Assembly (NCBI GenBank): GCA_002391385.1
Contig: DGEY01000073.1
Coordinates: forward strand, 30,494 to 40,200
Direction of reading: 5' to 3'
Length of the DNA stretch: 9,707 nt
From: Firmicutes bacterium UBA3914
GTDB taxonomy: Bacteria > Bacillota > Limnochordia > Darwinibacteriales > Darwinibacteriaceae
The position numbers and the translations under genes were made by a program. The notes under the pieces were generated by a model. The model saw nothing but the letters and a program-made list of their open reading frames with translations. It was not told the DNA's origin and ran no database searches. Positions 1-5,391 of the stretch are shown here, piece by piece (the first letter of the stretch is position 1; every line of letters starts with the position of its first letter).

Positions 1-570
1 ATGCTGAAAGCCGTTGCAGGTGAGATGCACTCCTTCGGCATAAACGAAAACGAGATCAAGCGCGTGTTGCGGGCCTTCGGCTACGAGCACGAACGGGAGG
101 CCATTGACAGCAATGAGTGCTCCTACACCCTCTACGACGGCACCCTGCGGCTCATGGAGGAGCTGGGCTTTTCCCGGATCCAGCTGCACAATCTAGGCTA
201 CTATGTGGTCCTGCTCAAGAAGCCCTATGATGTGTCCTGGGAGCATGTGCGCCAGTCCTGCCTCTATGCTTCGTCTGTCAACGCCATGAAGGCCAAGTAT
301 GGTGGTTATGTGCTCCAGGAACGGCTGGCCGAGGCAGGGGAGATTCCCCTTTCCAGCATCGGTTTCCGGCAGCTGGAAATGTTTGCCGAAGAAATGCGGC
401 GGCGGGGAGTCCAGGTTCCCCAGAACTTCCTGGAGGAGGGCATCTTGGAGTTGGCTGACCATGCCGTGTTGATCATCCCGGCCCATGTGGTGCCCGATCC
501 CGTGAGCACAGTGGGCATGGGCGATACCATCTCTTCCTCTGCCTACGCCTACGAACACAGCGGGTGTTAA
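1..570 (+). CDS. ADP-dependent phosphofructokinase/glucokinase family protein, C-terminal part (probably 5'-truncated)
   Basis: This is the C-terminal part of a protein of the ADP-dependent sugar kinase family (ADP_PFK_GK type, ribokinase-like fold), which phosphorylates glucose or fructose-6-phosphate with ADP instead of ATP. Near the end is VSTVGMGDTISS (residues 168-179). Its GMGD carries the expected catalytic base at Asp175, and the preceding PAHVVPDPVSTVG matches the family's end motif. The HNLGYYV stretch at residues 63-69 resembles the family's H-x-x-G-Y-Y segment. Family members are about 450 residues. Here only 189 are visible, and the N-terminal nucleotide-fold half and lid domain are absent. 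The ATG at base 1 may therefore be an internal Met of a gene cut by the window, or the start of a shortened gene; the sequence cannot decide. Sugar specificity cannot be told. A 63-base gap separates it from the next gene, so cotranscription is plausible. Confidence is good for family, low for function. Confidence 0.75.
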   Translation: MLKAVAGEMHSFGINENEIKRVLRAFGYEHEREAIDSNECSYTLYDGTLRLMEELGFSRIQLHNLGYYVVLLKKPYDVSWEHVRQSCLYASSVNAMKAKYGGYVLQERLAEAGEIPLSSIGFRQLEMFAEEMRRRGVQVPQNFLEEGILELADHAVLIIPAHVVPDPVSTVGMGDTISSSAYAYEHSGC

Positions 571-633
571 CAGGATCTGAAGTATTTTTGGAGAAGTAGG
601 CAGAAGAAGGACAGGAAATGGGGGGCTAGAACC

Positions 634-1047
634 GTGCGCGTTCTGATTATGCACGCAGACGATCCGAAGACCCAGAAATCTGTAGAAGTGCTCCAGGAGT
701 CCCTGGCGAAGGAGAATGTCAGGGTGGATTTGGTTTCTCCCGCCAGTGCCGGCACCGCGCCGGTGAGCACGGCGCCTTACGGGCTGGTGTGCATCGTCTG
801 CGGGTACAAGGGCTGGTGGAAACCGCAGATTCCTGTGGAAATGGATAATTTGATCAAGCGGGCTACCCGCCTGGAAGGCAAGCGGGGCTGTGCATTTATC
901 CTGCCCGGCCTTTTCGGTTCCACCAAGGCGCTGCGTGTGCTCATGAGCCATATGGAAAAGCAGGGCGTCATCGTGGAGGACTTTGGCGCGCTGAGCGGGC
1001 GTCAGGAGATCATGGCCATTGTTAAGCGCTTAAAGCGCTTAATGTAG
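634..1047 (+). CDS. Flavodoxin-fold-like protein of unknown function
   Basis: I do not recognise a named family. The 137-residue protein has alternating strands and helices like a flavodoxin or response-regulator fold. Strand 1 is RVLIMHAD (2-9), a helix spans about 13-26, a strand is VRVDLVS (29-35), a hydrophobic strand is GLVCIVCG (50-57), then FILPGLFGS (88-96) and a C-terminal helix ending KRLKRLM. A WW pair (61-62) follows GYKG, in a position where flavodoxins often place flavin-stacking aromatics, but the typical T-x-T/S-G-x-T phosphate loop after strand 1 is not evident (ADDPKTQKS instead), so FMN binding is uncertain. The start is GTG at 634, preceded by a G-run (620-625) eight bases upstream; the upstream ATG at 619 meets a stop at once. 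It lies between a sugar kinase family gene and an aminotransferase gene, probably cotranscribed with the latter (35 bases apart). Confidence 0.7.
   Translation: MRVLIMHADDPKTQKSVEVLQESLAKENVRVDLVSPASAGTAPVSTAPYGLVCIVCGYKGWWKPQIPVEMDNLIKRATRLEGKRGCAFILPGLFGSTKALRVLMSHMEKQGVIVEDFGALSGRQEIMAIVKRLKRLM
1022..1042 (+). repeat. Tandem palindromic AAGCGCTTA repeat at the gene end
   Basis: Two head-to-tail copies of the 9-base unit AAGCGCTTA occupy 1024-1041. The first sits within the 12-base perfect palindrome TTAAGCGCTTAA (1022-1033). The repeat encodes the last residues of the flavodoxin-like protein (KRL KRL, then M and stop) and lies about 40 bases before the aminotransferase start. Both Leu codons are TTA, which is uncommon in this GC-rich window. 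It could be an operator-like site or a simple short duplication in the coding end; nothing visible distinguishes these. Confidence 0.45.
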
Positions 1048-1067
1048 GTTGACAACAAGAACAGCAC

Positions 1068-1074
1068 AAGGAGG
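1068..1074 (+). promoter_or_regulatory. Ribosome binding site of the class V aminotransferase
   Basis: AAGGAGG is a near-perfect Shine-Dalgarno sequence. It is 8 bases from the ATG at 1083 and only 5 from the in-frame GTG at 1080, so it favours 1083 as the start. Confidence 0.75.
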
Positions 1075-1082
1075 ACTCAGTG

Positions 1083-2204
1083 ATGTACCGTTTCAAGCCT
1101 GAACTGCGCATTCCAGGGCCCGTACCTGTGCCCAGCGCTGTCTCGCTGCAGATGGCCAGGCCGGTGGTGAACCACCGGGGAGCCGTTTTCCACGAGAAGT
1201 TCCCGGATGTCCTGTCACGCCTGCAGCCGCTCTTTGGCACCAAGAACCCCATTTACATGATCACCGGATCGGGGACCGCCGGCATGGAAACAGCGGTGAG
1301 CAACCTGGTTTCCCCGGGTACGCCGGTACTCTGTCTGGTGGGCGGATTTTTCGGCAAACGCTGGATGGAGCTGTGTACCGCCTACAAGGCCGAGGTGCAT
1401 GTTCTGGAATTTCCCTGGGACCGGGGTGTAGATCCGGACCAGGTGGCTGATTTTTTGGCCAGCCATCCGGAAATCGAACTGATCTTTATGGTGCATAATG
1501 AATCCTCCACCGCGGTGCTCAACGATGTGGAAGGGGTCTCCCGGGCTCGGGGGGATCACCAGGCTCTGCTGGTGGTGGATGCGGTGAGCGCCCTGGGGGG
1601 CACCCCCTGTGAGATGGATGCCCGGGGGCTGGATGTGGTGGTCAGCGCTTCCCAGAAATGCCTGATGATGCCTCCGGGAGCTGCTTTTATCGCACTGTCG
1701 GAGCGGGCCCGGGCCTATGTGGAAAAGTCCGAGGCCAGCAGGTATTATTTCGATCTCCGTAAATACGAGCAGTTCCTGGCCAAGGGCGAAACGCCCTTCA
1801 CTCCCAACATTCATATTGTCTTTGCCTTAGAGGAAGCCTTAAGAATGATGGAAGAAGAGGGGCTGGAGAACGTCTACGCCCGCCATCTCCTGATGCGGGA
1901 TATGACCAGGGCTGGAGCCCGGGCCTTGGGGCTGGAGCTTTTGGTCAGGGATGAAGATGCTTCCCCCACCCTCACTGCGATTAAGTTCCCAGAAGCGGAT
2001 AGCTTCCGCCAGCGCGTGCGGGAAAAATACGGTGTGGAGTTCGCCGGAGGGCAGGGCATCCACGCCGGCCGGGTCTTCAGGGTGGGGCACATGGGTTACG
2101 CCACACCCCTGGATGTGCTCACCGCCCTGGCGGTGCTGGAAATTGAACTGAAGAAGTACGGTCAGGCTACCGAGGCGGCAGAAAGGGTTATGGCCGCGCG
2201 GTAG
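1083..2204 (+). CDS. Class V PLP-dependent aminotransferase (serine-pyruvate / alanine-glyoxylate type)
   Basis: This is a cytosolic fold-type I PLP enzyme of the alanine-glyoxylate/serine-pyruvate aminotransferase group, transferring amino groups between small amino acids and glyoxylate or pyruvate. Its 373 residues match the family's usual 360-390. The visible signature runs in order: N-terminal PGPVPVP (11-17) and NHRG (30-33), the PLP-phosphate loop GSGTAGMET (62-70), HNESSTAVLND (138-148), VVDAVSALGG (164-173) with Asp166 for the pyridine nitrogen, SASQK (188-192) with Lys192 as Schiff-base lysine, and FRVGHMG (332-338) with Arg333 as likely substrate-carboxylate binder. An in-frame GTG precedes the chosen ATG directly, but the Shine-Dalgarno at 1068-1074 suits the ATG. 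Exact donor and acceptor cannot be read from the sequence; ureidoglycine-glyoxylate aminotransferase (PucG) is a close relative and an alternative. The neighbouring genes do not point to purine breakdown. Confidence 0.9.
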   Translation: MYRFKPELRIPGPVPVPSAVSLQMARPVVNHRGAVFHEKFPDVLSRLQPLFGTKNPIYMITGSGTAGMETAVSNLVSPGTPVLCLVGGFFGKRWMELCTAYKAEVHVLEFPWDRGVDPDQVADFLASHPEIELIFMVHNESSTAVLNDVEGVSRARGDHQALLVVDAVSALGGTPCEMDARGLDVVVSASQKCLMMPPGAAFIALSERARAYVEKSEASRYYFDLRKYEQFLAKGETPFTPNIHIVFALEEALRMMEEEGLENVYARHLLMRDMTRAGARALGLELLVRDEDASPTLTAIKFPEADSFRQRVREKYGVEFAGGQGIHAGRVFRVGHMGYATPLDVLTALAVLEIELKKYGQATEAAERVMAAR

Positions 2205-2227
2205 GCTGCCTTAAGGGGGAACACTCG

Positions 2228-2983
2228 GTGATTTTCTCGCTGCGGGATGCCATTGACATTTTGATCGTGGCTTATGTGGTTTACCGGGTGATCCGTTCGA
2301 TTCAAGGGACACGAGCCACTACACTGGTGAAGGGGCTGGCGGTGGTTTTTGCCAGCAGTGTAGTGGCTCGTGCGCTAAGCCTGCGGACTGTGAGCTGGCT
2401 TTTGGATCAAACCACCACGCTGGTCTTGGTGGCCCTGCCCGTTGTCTTCTACCCGGAGCTCAGGCGCGGTCTGGAGCAGATCGGCCGGGGGCAGCTGTTC
2501 AACTGGCCCTTGGGCCGGGGTGCGGCGCGGGAAGCCATGGACCTGGAGGCGGTCTGCCGGGCGGCGGCCCAGCTCAGTGCCCGCAGGGTGGGGGCGCTCA
2601 TCGCCTTTCAGCGCAAGACCGGCCTGGATGAGTACATAGAAGCCGGTGTGCGGCTCGATGCCCTGGTCAGCAGCGAGCTCCTCCTGAACATTTTCGAACC
2701 TGGCGTTCCCCTCCACGACGGGGGAGTGATCATCGCCGGCGGCCGGATCGTGAGCGCGGCCTGCGTGTTCCCCCTGACAGATGCCAGATTGAGCGGGGGT
2801 TTGGGTACGCGGCATAGGGCTGCCGTGGGCCTGTCTGAGCAGACCGATGCGGTGGTTGTGGTGGTCTCGGAAGAAACGGGCGTGATTTCCTTGGCCGCCG
2901 GGGGCTCCCTGCGCCGCTATCTAACCGAGAGCCGCCTCAGGGAACAGCTGGCCTTCCACCTCCAGGGAGGTGAGCTGTCATGA
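2228..2983 (+). CDS. cdaA: Diadenylate cyclase CdaA (c-di-AMP synthase)
   Basis: This membrane-bound enzyme condenses two ATP into cyclic di-AMP, the messenger that controls potassium and osmolyte balance and wall homeostasis in Firmicutes. Three hydrophobic N-terminal segments (about 8-23, 31-50, 54-75) are followed by the PELRRGLEQIGRGQLF linker and the cytosolic DAC domain. Active-site motifs are LHDGG (Asp164) and GTRHRAA (Arg195-His196-Arg197), followed by SEETGVISLA. The family's DGA triplet reads DGG here. Length is 251 residues, slightly below the usual ~270. The start is GTG at 2228, preceded by the G-rich TTAAGGGGGA. The last four bases overlap the cdaR start (ATGA). The cdaA-cdaR-glmM order is the conserved Firmicutes arrangement in which CdaR and GlmM modulate CdaA activity. 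The coding sequence contains a strong inverted repeat at 2310-2372. Confidence 0.95.
   Translation: MIFSLRDAIDILIVAYVVYRVIRSIQGTRATTLVKGLAVVFASSVVARALSLRTVSWLLDQTTTLVLVALPVVFYPELRRGLEQIGRGQLFNWPLGRGAAREAMDLEAVCRAAAQLSARRVGALIAFQRKTGLDEYIEAGVRLDALVSSELLLNIFEPGVPLHDGGVIIAGGRIVSAACVFPLTDARLSGGLGTRHRAAVGLSEQTDAVVVVVSEETGVISLAAGGSLRRYLTESRLREQLAFHLQGGELS
2310..2372 (+). repeat. Perfect 17-bp inverted repeat (hairpin) inside cdaA
   Basis: Bases 2310-2326 (CACGAGCCACTACACTG) are the exact reverse complement of 2356-2372 (CAGTGTAGTGGCTCGTG). An inner pair, GCTGGC (2335-2340) with GCCAGC (2351-2356), allows an alternative fold: 22 paired bases with a 9-base bulge (2326-2334) on the 5' side and a 10-base loop, GGTGGTTTTT. 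The element encodes the end of the first cytosolic loop and the second membrane segment of CdaA. No T-run follows on either strand, so it is not a standard intrinsic terminator. The arms use codons such as CGA, ACT, ACA, AGT, GTA and CGT, which look uncommon next to the GC-ending codons around them. Confidence 0.8.
2957..2972 (+). promoter_or_regulatory. Hairpin over the cdaR ribosome binding site
   Basis: CACCTCC (2957-2963) and GGAGGTG (2966-2972) are perfect reverse complements two bases apart. A realistic fold pairs CACCTC with GAGGTG around a CAGG tetraloop. The 3' arm contains the Shine-Dalgarno AGGGAGGTGA (2964-2973), six bases before the cdaR ATG at 2980. When folded, the site is hidden; a ribosome finishing cdaA would open it. 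This suggests that cdaR translation is coupled to cdaA translation. Confidence 0.6.
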
Positions 2984-3663
2984 GGGTGGCGCGCAGACTG
3001 TGGGCCCTGGTCACCAGGCCGGAGGTGTACTGGCGGCTGTTTTCCCTACTCCTTGCTGTCATTTTGTGGCTGTTGGCTGCGGGGGACGGCTCCCTGGGGG
3101 AAGCGGAGCGCACCGTCACCCTGCCCGTGGAGGTGCAGAACCTCCCGGCTGACCTGGTGCTTTTGGAATCCCCTGAACCTGTTAAAGTGCGCATTCGCGG
3201 GCTTTCTCCCCTCCTGAACAGGGGAGAAAGTTCCCTTTCCGCTGTGATCGACCTCGCAGGAGCGCAGGCGGGCACCGAAACGTATAATGTGGAAGTCACC
3301 GGCCCCCTGGGGATTCAGATCGTGGGGGTCACACCCAGCTGGGTGAGTGTTTATACTGAAGAGCTGGAGGAAGCGGTGTTTCCAGTCACCCTGGCCCTGC
3401 TAAGCGTGGAGCGGGCGCAGCCGGAAGCCCGGCTGAGGCCCCAGCCGGCGGTGGTAACGCTGCGGGGCGCCCGCAGCACCCTGGAGCAGGTGAATCATGT
3501 GGTGGCCTATGTGCAGATGGGAGCCGAAATGGAGCCGGGCAGCTCCTTCCCTGTGAGGGCCCTGGATGCCCAGGGGCGCGGCCTCTCCGGGCTGGAGATC
3601 GAACCGCCCAGGATCACCGTGGAACTGGAACAAGCTGAGCCAGCAGAAGTTGAGGAGGAATGA
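2980..3663 (+). CDS. cdaR: CdaR, YbbR-domain regulator of CdaA (short form)
   Basis: CdaR homologues are membrane-anchored extracytoplasmic proteins that bind CdaA and modulate c-di-AMP synthesis. The 227-residue protein has a short basic N-terminus, one membrane segment (about 19-34, RLFSLLLAVILWLLAA), then two beta-rich YbbR-like repeats (about 43-126 and 132-217). Each repeat shows the family pattern of a V-x-V/V-x-L strand with a later PxxVxVxG-type segment (EPVKVRIRG at 66-74; QPAVVTLRG at 155-163). It ends in an acidic tail, EQAEPAEVEEE. Better-known homologues such as B. subtilis CdaR are about twice as long with more repeats, so this is a reduced version. Its ATG overlaps the cdaA stop by four bases (ATGA), with a strong Shine-Dalgarno inside the cdaA end. 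Its own acidic tail codons (GAG GAG GAA) supply the ribosome site for glmM. Confidence 0.92.
   Translation: MRVARRLWALVTRPEVYWRLFSLLLAVILWLLAAGDGSLGEAERTVTLPVEVQNLPADLVLLESPEPVKVRIRGLSPLLNRGESSLSAVIDLAGAQAGTETYNVEVTGPLGIQIVGVTPSWVSVYTEELEEAVFPVTLALLSVERAQPEARLRPQPAVVTLRGARSTLEQVNHVVAYVQMGAEMEPGSSFPVRALDAQGRGLSGLEIEPPRITVELEQAEPAEVEEE
3202..3230 (+). repeat. Perfect 11-bp hairpin inside cdaR
   Basis: CTTTCTCCCCT (3202-3212) is the exact reverse complement of AGGGGAGAAAG (3220-3230), with a 7-base loop CCTGAAC. A G-U pair (3201 with 3231) could add a twelfth. It encodes part of the first YbbR repeat (residues 75-84, LSPLLNRGES). The following TTCCCTTTCC is pyrimidine-rich but not a T-run, so termination is unlikely. 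Confidence 0.65.
3652..3658 (+). promoter_or_regulatory. Ribosome binding site of glmM
   Basis: GAGGAGG lies in the last codons of cdaR. It is 7 bases from the ATG at 3666, but only one base from the in-frame ATG at 3660 that overlaps the cdaR stop. Spacing therefore selects 3666, which gives the canonical MGKYFGTDGVRG N-terminus. Confidence 0.75.
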
Positions 3664-3665
3664 GC

Positions 3666-5012
3666 ATGGGCAAGTATTTTGGCACAGACGGAGTGCGCGG
3701 CGTGGCCAACCGTGAACTCACACCGGAGCTGGCGCTGCGCATCGGGCGGGCGGCGGCCCTGGTCCTCGGGGAGCAGTCCACCAAGCCCATTGTGGTGGGC
3801 CGCGACACGCGCCTTTCCGGTCAAATGCTGGAAAGCGCGGTGGTGGCGGGCGTAGCCTCCACGGGGCTTGATGCCTTCTTGGTTGGTGTGATACCCACCC
3901 CCGGGGTGGCTTTTTTGGCTAAGGCCCTGGACTGTGCGGGGGGAATCATGATTTCCGCTTCCCACAATCCCCTGGAGGACAACGGGATCAAGGTTTTCGG
4001 GCCCGATGGTTATAAGCTCTCTGAAGAGGTGGAAGCCCGCATCGAGGAACTCATCCATGAGGACAGCGGCCCCCGGCCCATCGCCGCGGCTGTGGGAAAG
4101 GTTATCCCCAAGCCGGAGAGTGCGGGCCTGTACGTAGCAAACTTGAAAGAACAGGTCTCTCTGGATCTGCGGGGTGTGCATATCGCCCTGGACTGCGCCA
4201 ATGGGGCAACTTCCGCCTACGCAGCGGAGCTGTTTAGAAGCTTCGGGGCAAAGGTTAGCGCCTTCTGCAACCAGCCCAACGGGACTAATATCAATCATCT
4301 GTGCGGTTCTACATATCCCGAAAAGATCCAGACCCTGACCAGGGAAGTTGGGGCAGATTTGGGCTTTGCCTTTGACGGCGATGGCGATCGCCTCTTGGTC
4401 GTGGACGAACAGGGCGGTTTCATCGACGGCGACCAGATCCTGGCCATCATGGGCCTGCACCTGCTCAAGCAGGACCGCCTCCCTGCCCGCAAGGTGGTGG
4501 CCACCGCCTATTCCAACGGCGGGCTGCGGCAGGCCTTTTTGGCCGGCGGCGGCGATGTGCTCTATGCCAAACCCGGGGACCGCTTCGTGCTGGAAACCAT
4601 GCTGGAGGCCGGCTGCGTCCTGGGCGGCGAGCAGTCGGGACACGTCATTTTCCTGGAGCATTCCACCACCGGAGATGGCATGCTCACAGCCCTCAAGCTC
4701 CTGGAGAACAGGCAGATCCAGGGTAAACCCCTGGCGGAGCTGGCCAGGTGCATGGAGATCTTCCCCCAGCAGCTGGTGAATATCCATGTGGAGAGCAAAA
4801 ACGGCTGGGAGGAAAATGCCCGCATTCAGGCTGCCATCCGCCGGGCCCAGGAGGAGCTGGCACCGGTGGGCCGCCTCTTTGTCCGGGCTTCCGGCACCGA
4901 ACCGGTGATCAGGATCCTCGGTGAACACCCCGATGCCCAGCTGCTCCAGGCGGCACTGGAGCCTGTGGTCCAGGCCATCGAAGCGGAGCAGGGTGGCCGC
5001 CGTGCCGGTTAA
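3666..5012 (+). CDS. glmM: Phosphoglucosamine mutase GlmM
   Basis: GlmM converts glucosamine-6-phosphate to glucosamine-1-phosphate, the step before UDP-GlcNAc in peptidoglycan synthesis, in the cytosol. The 448-residue length is the same as in B. subtilis. Motifs in order: N-terminal GKYFGTDGVRG, the phosphoserine loop ISASHNP (96-102) with catalytic Ser99, the metal loop DGDGDR (237-242), the substrate loop GGEQSGH, and the C-terminal phosphate-binding RASGTEP (407-413). The ASHNP context and the GKYFGTDGVRG start separate it from phosphoglucomutase and phosphomannomutase relatives. GlmM is known to bind and inhibit CdaA in several Firmicutes, which fits its place directly after cdaA-cdaR (2-base gap to cdaR). 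The glmS gene often found next is absent; acpS follows with an 11-base overlap. A longer start at 3660 is possible but poorly spaced from its ribosome site. Confidence 0.97.
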   Translation: MGKYFGTDGVRGVANRELTPELALRIGRAAALVLGEQSTKPIVVGRDTRLSGQMLESAVVAGVASTGLDAFLVGVIPTPGVAFLAKALDCAGGIMISASHNPLEDNGIKVFGPDGYKLSEEVEARIEELIHEDSGPRPIAAAVGKVIPKPESAGLYVANLKEQVSLDLRGVHIALDCANGATSAYAAELFRSFGAKVSAFCNQPNGTNINHLCGSTYPEKIQTLTREVGADLGFAFDGDGDRLLVVDEQGGFIDGDQILAIMGLHLLKQDRLPARKVVATAYSNGGLRQAFLAGGGDVLYAKPGDRFVLETMLEAGCVLGGEQSGHVIFLEHSTTGDGMLTALKLLENRQIQGKPLAELARCMEIFPQQLVNIHVESKNGWEENARIQAAIRRAQEELAPVGRLFVRASGTEPVIRILGEHPDAQLLQAALEPVVQAIEAEQGGRRAG

Positions 5013-5391
5013 GGGCTGCGGGATAGACCTGATTGAGGTGAAGCGCATCGCCAGGGCCCTGACCAGGCCGGGCCTGCGGGAGCGCATCTACACACCGCGG
5101 GAGCGGGCGGAGCTGCAGGGCAAGGGCGTAGAATCCTGGGCGGCCCGCTTTGCCGCCAAGGAAGCGGTGATGAAAGCCCTGGGCCGCGGCTTTCTCCAGG
5201 GTGTTCCCTTTGCCGCGGTGGAGATCTATGCGGATGCCTGGGGCAGGCCCCAGGTGCGGCTGCTGGAGCCCGCGGCCCAGCTCGCCGCGGAGCAGGGCAT
5301 CCGGTCCTTCTGCCTGAGCCTGTCCCACACCAAGGAGCTGGCGGCGGCCTATGTACTTGCCTTGGGGGAGGAGGAGACATGCGGGTTGTAA
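5002..5391 (+). CDS. acpS: Holo-[acyl-carrier-protein] synthase AcpS
   Basis: AcpS transfers the 4'-phosphopantetheine arm from CoA to a serine of acyl carrier protein, activating it for fatty acid synthesis; the active form is a homotrimer in the cytosol. The start GCGIDLIEVKRI (5-16) carries metal-binding Asp9. FAAKEAVMKALG carries Lys53 and Glu54, the Mg/CoA site. SLSHTKELAAAYV near the C-terminus is the conserved SHT-x-x-x-A-x-A strand. At 129 residues it is near the family's usual 120-125. The start codon is uncertain: GTG at 5002 puts GxGID near the N-terminus as in relatives, while the in-frame GTG at 4993 would add three residues. An upstream in-frame ATG at 4921 lies deep in glmM and would add a non-homologous stretch. 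It overlaps glmM by 11 bases and nnr by 13, so translation is probably coupled. Confidence 0.92.
   Translation: MPVKGCGIDLIEVKRIARALTRPGLRERIYTPRERAELQGKGVESWAARFAAKEAVMKALGRGFLQGVPFAAVEIYADAWGRPQVRLLEPAAQLAAEQGIRSFCLSLSHTKELAAAYVLALGEEETCGL

Noticed and set aside
567..588. TTAACA and TATTTT after the kinase gene as a possible promoter
   Set aside because: The hexamers are only 10 bases apart, too close for a normal sigma-A type promoter.
193..951. 252-codon open frame on the minus strand across the kinase and flavodoxin-like genes
   Set aside because: Its composition is that of an antisense shadow, it crosses two plausible + strand genes and their gap, and no family features are visible.
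1049..1054. TTGACA, a perfect -35 hexamer before the aminotransferase
   Set aside because: No acceptable -10 hexamer occurs 15-19 bases downstream; that stretch is the ribosome binding site (AAGGAGG).
1595..1607. G-run facing a C-run in the aminotransferase gene
   Set aside because: The loop would be too small for the full stem, and the sequence is explained by Gly-Gly-Thr-Pro codons.
2310..2372. cdaA hairpin read as an intrinsic terminator
   Set aside because: No T-run follows on either strand, and it lies early in an intact gene whose downstream partners must be transcribed.
3895..3909. CCACCCC/GGGGTGG palindrome in glmM
   Set aside because: The centre is a single base, so only a short stem could form, and it encodes ordinary conserved glmM residues; expected in GC-rich coding DNA.
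4921..5001. Upstream ATG extension of acpS
   Set aside because: It would add a non-homologous N-terminus inside glmM. AcpS proteins start a few residues before GxGID, which fits GTG 5002 or 4993.
3507..5087. 526-codon open frame on the minus strand across cdaR, glmM and acpS
   Set aside because: It lies opposite glmM, whose family motifs are intact. The translation is rich in His, Gly, Arg and Gln with no recognisable domain, as expected of the reverse of GC-rich coding DNA.
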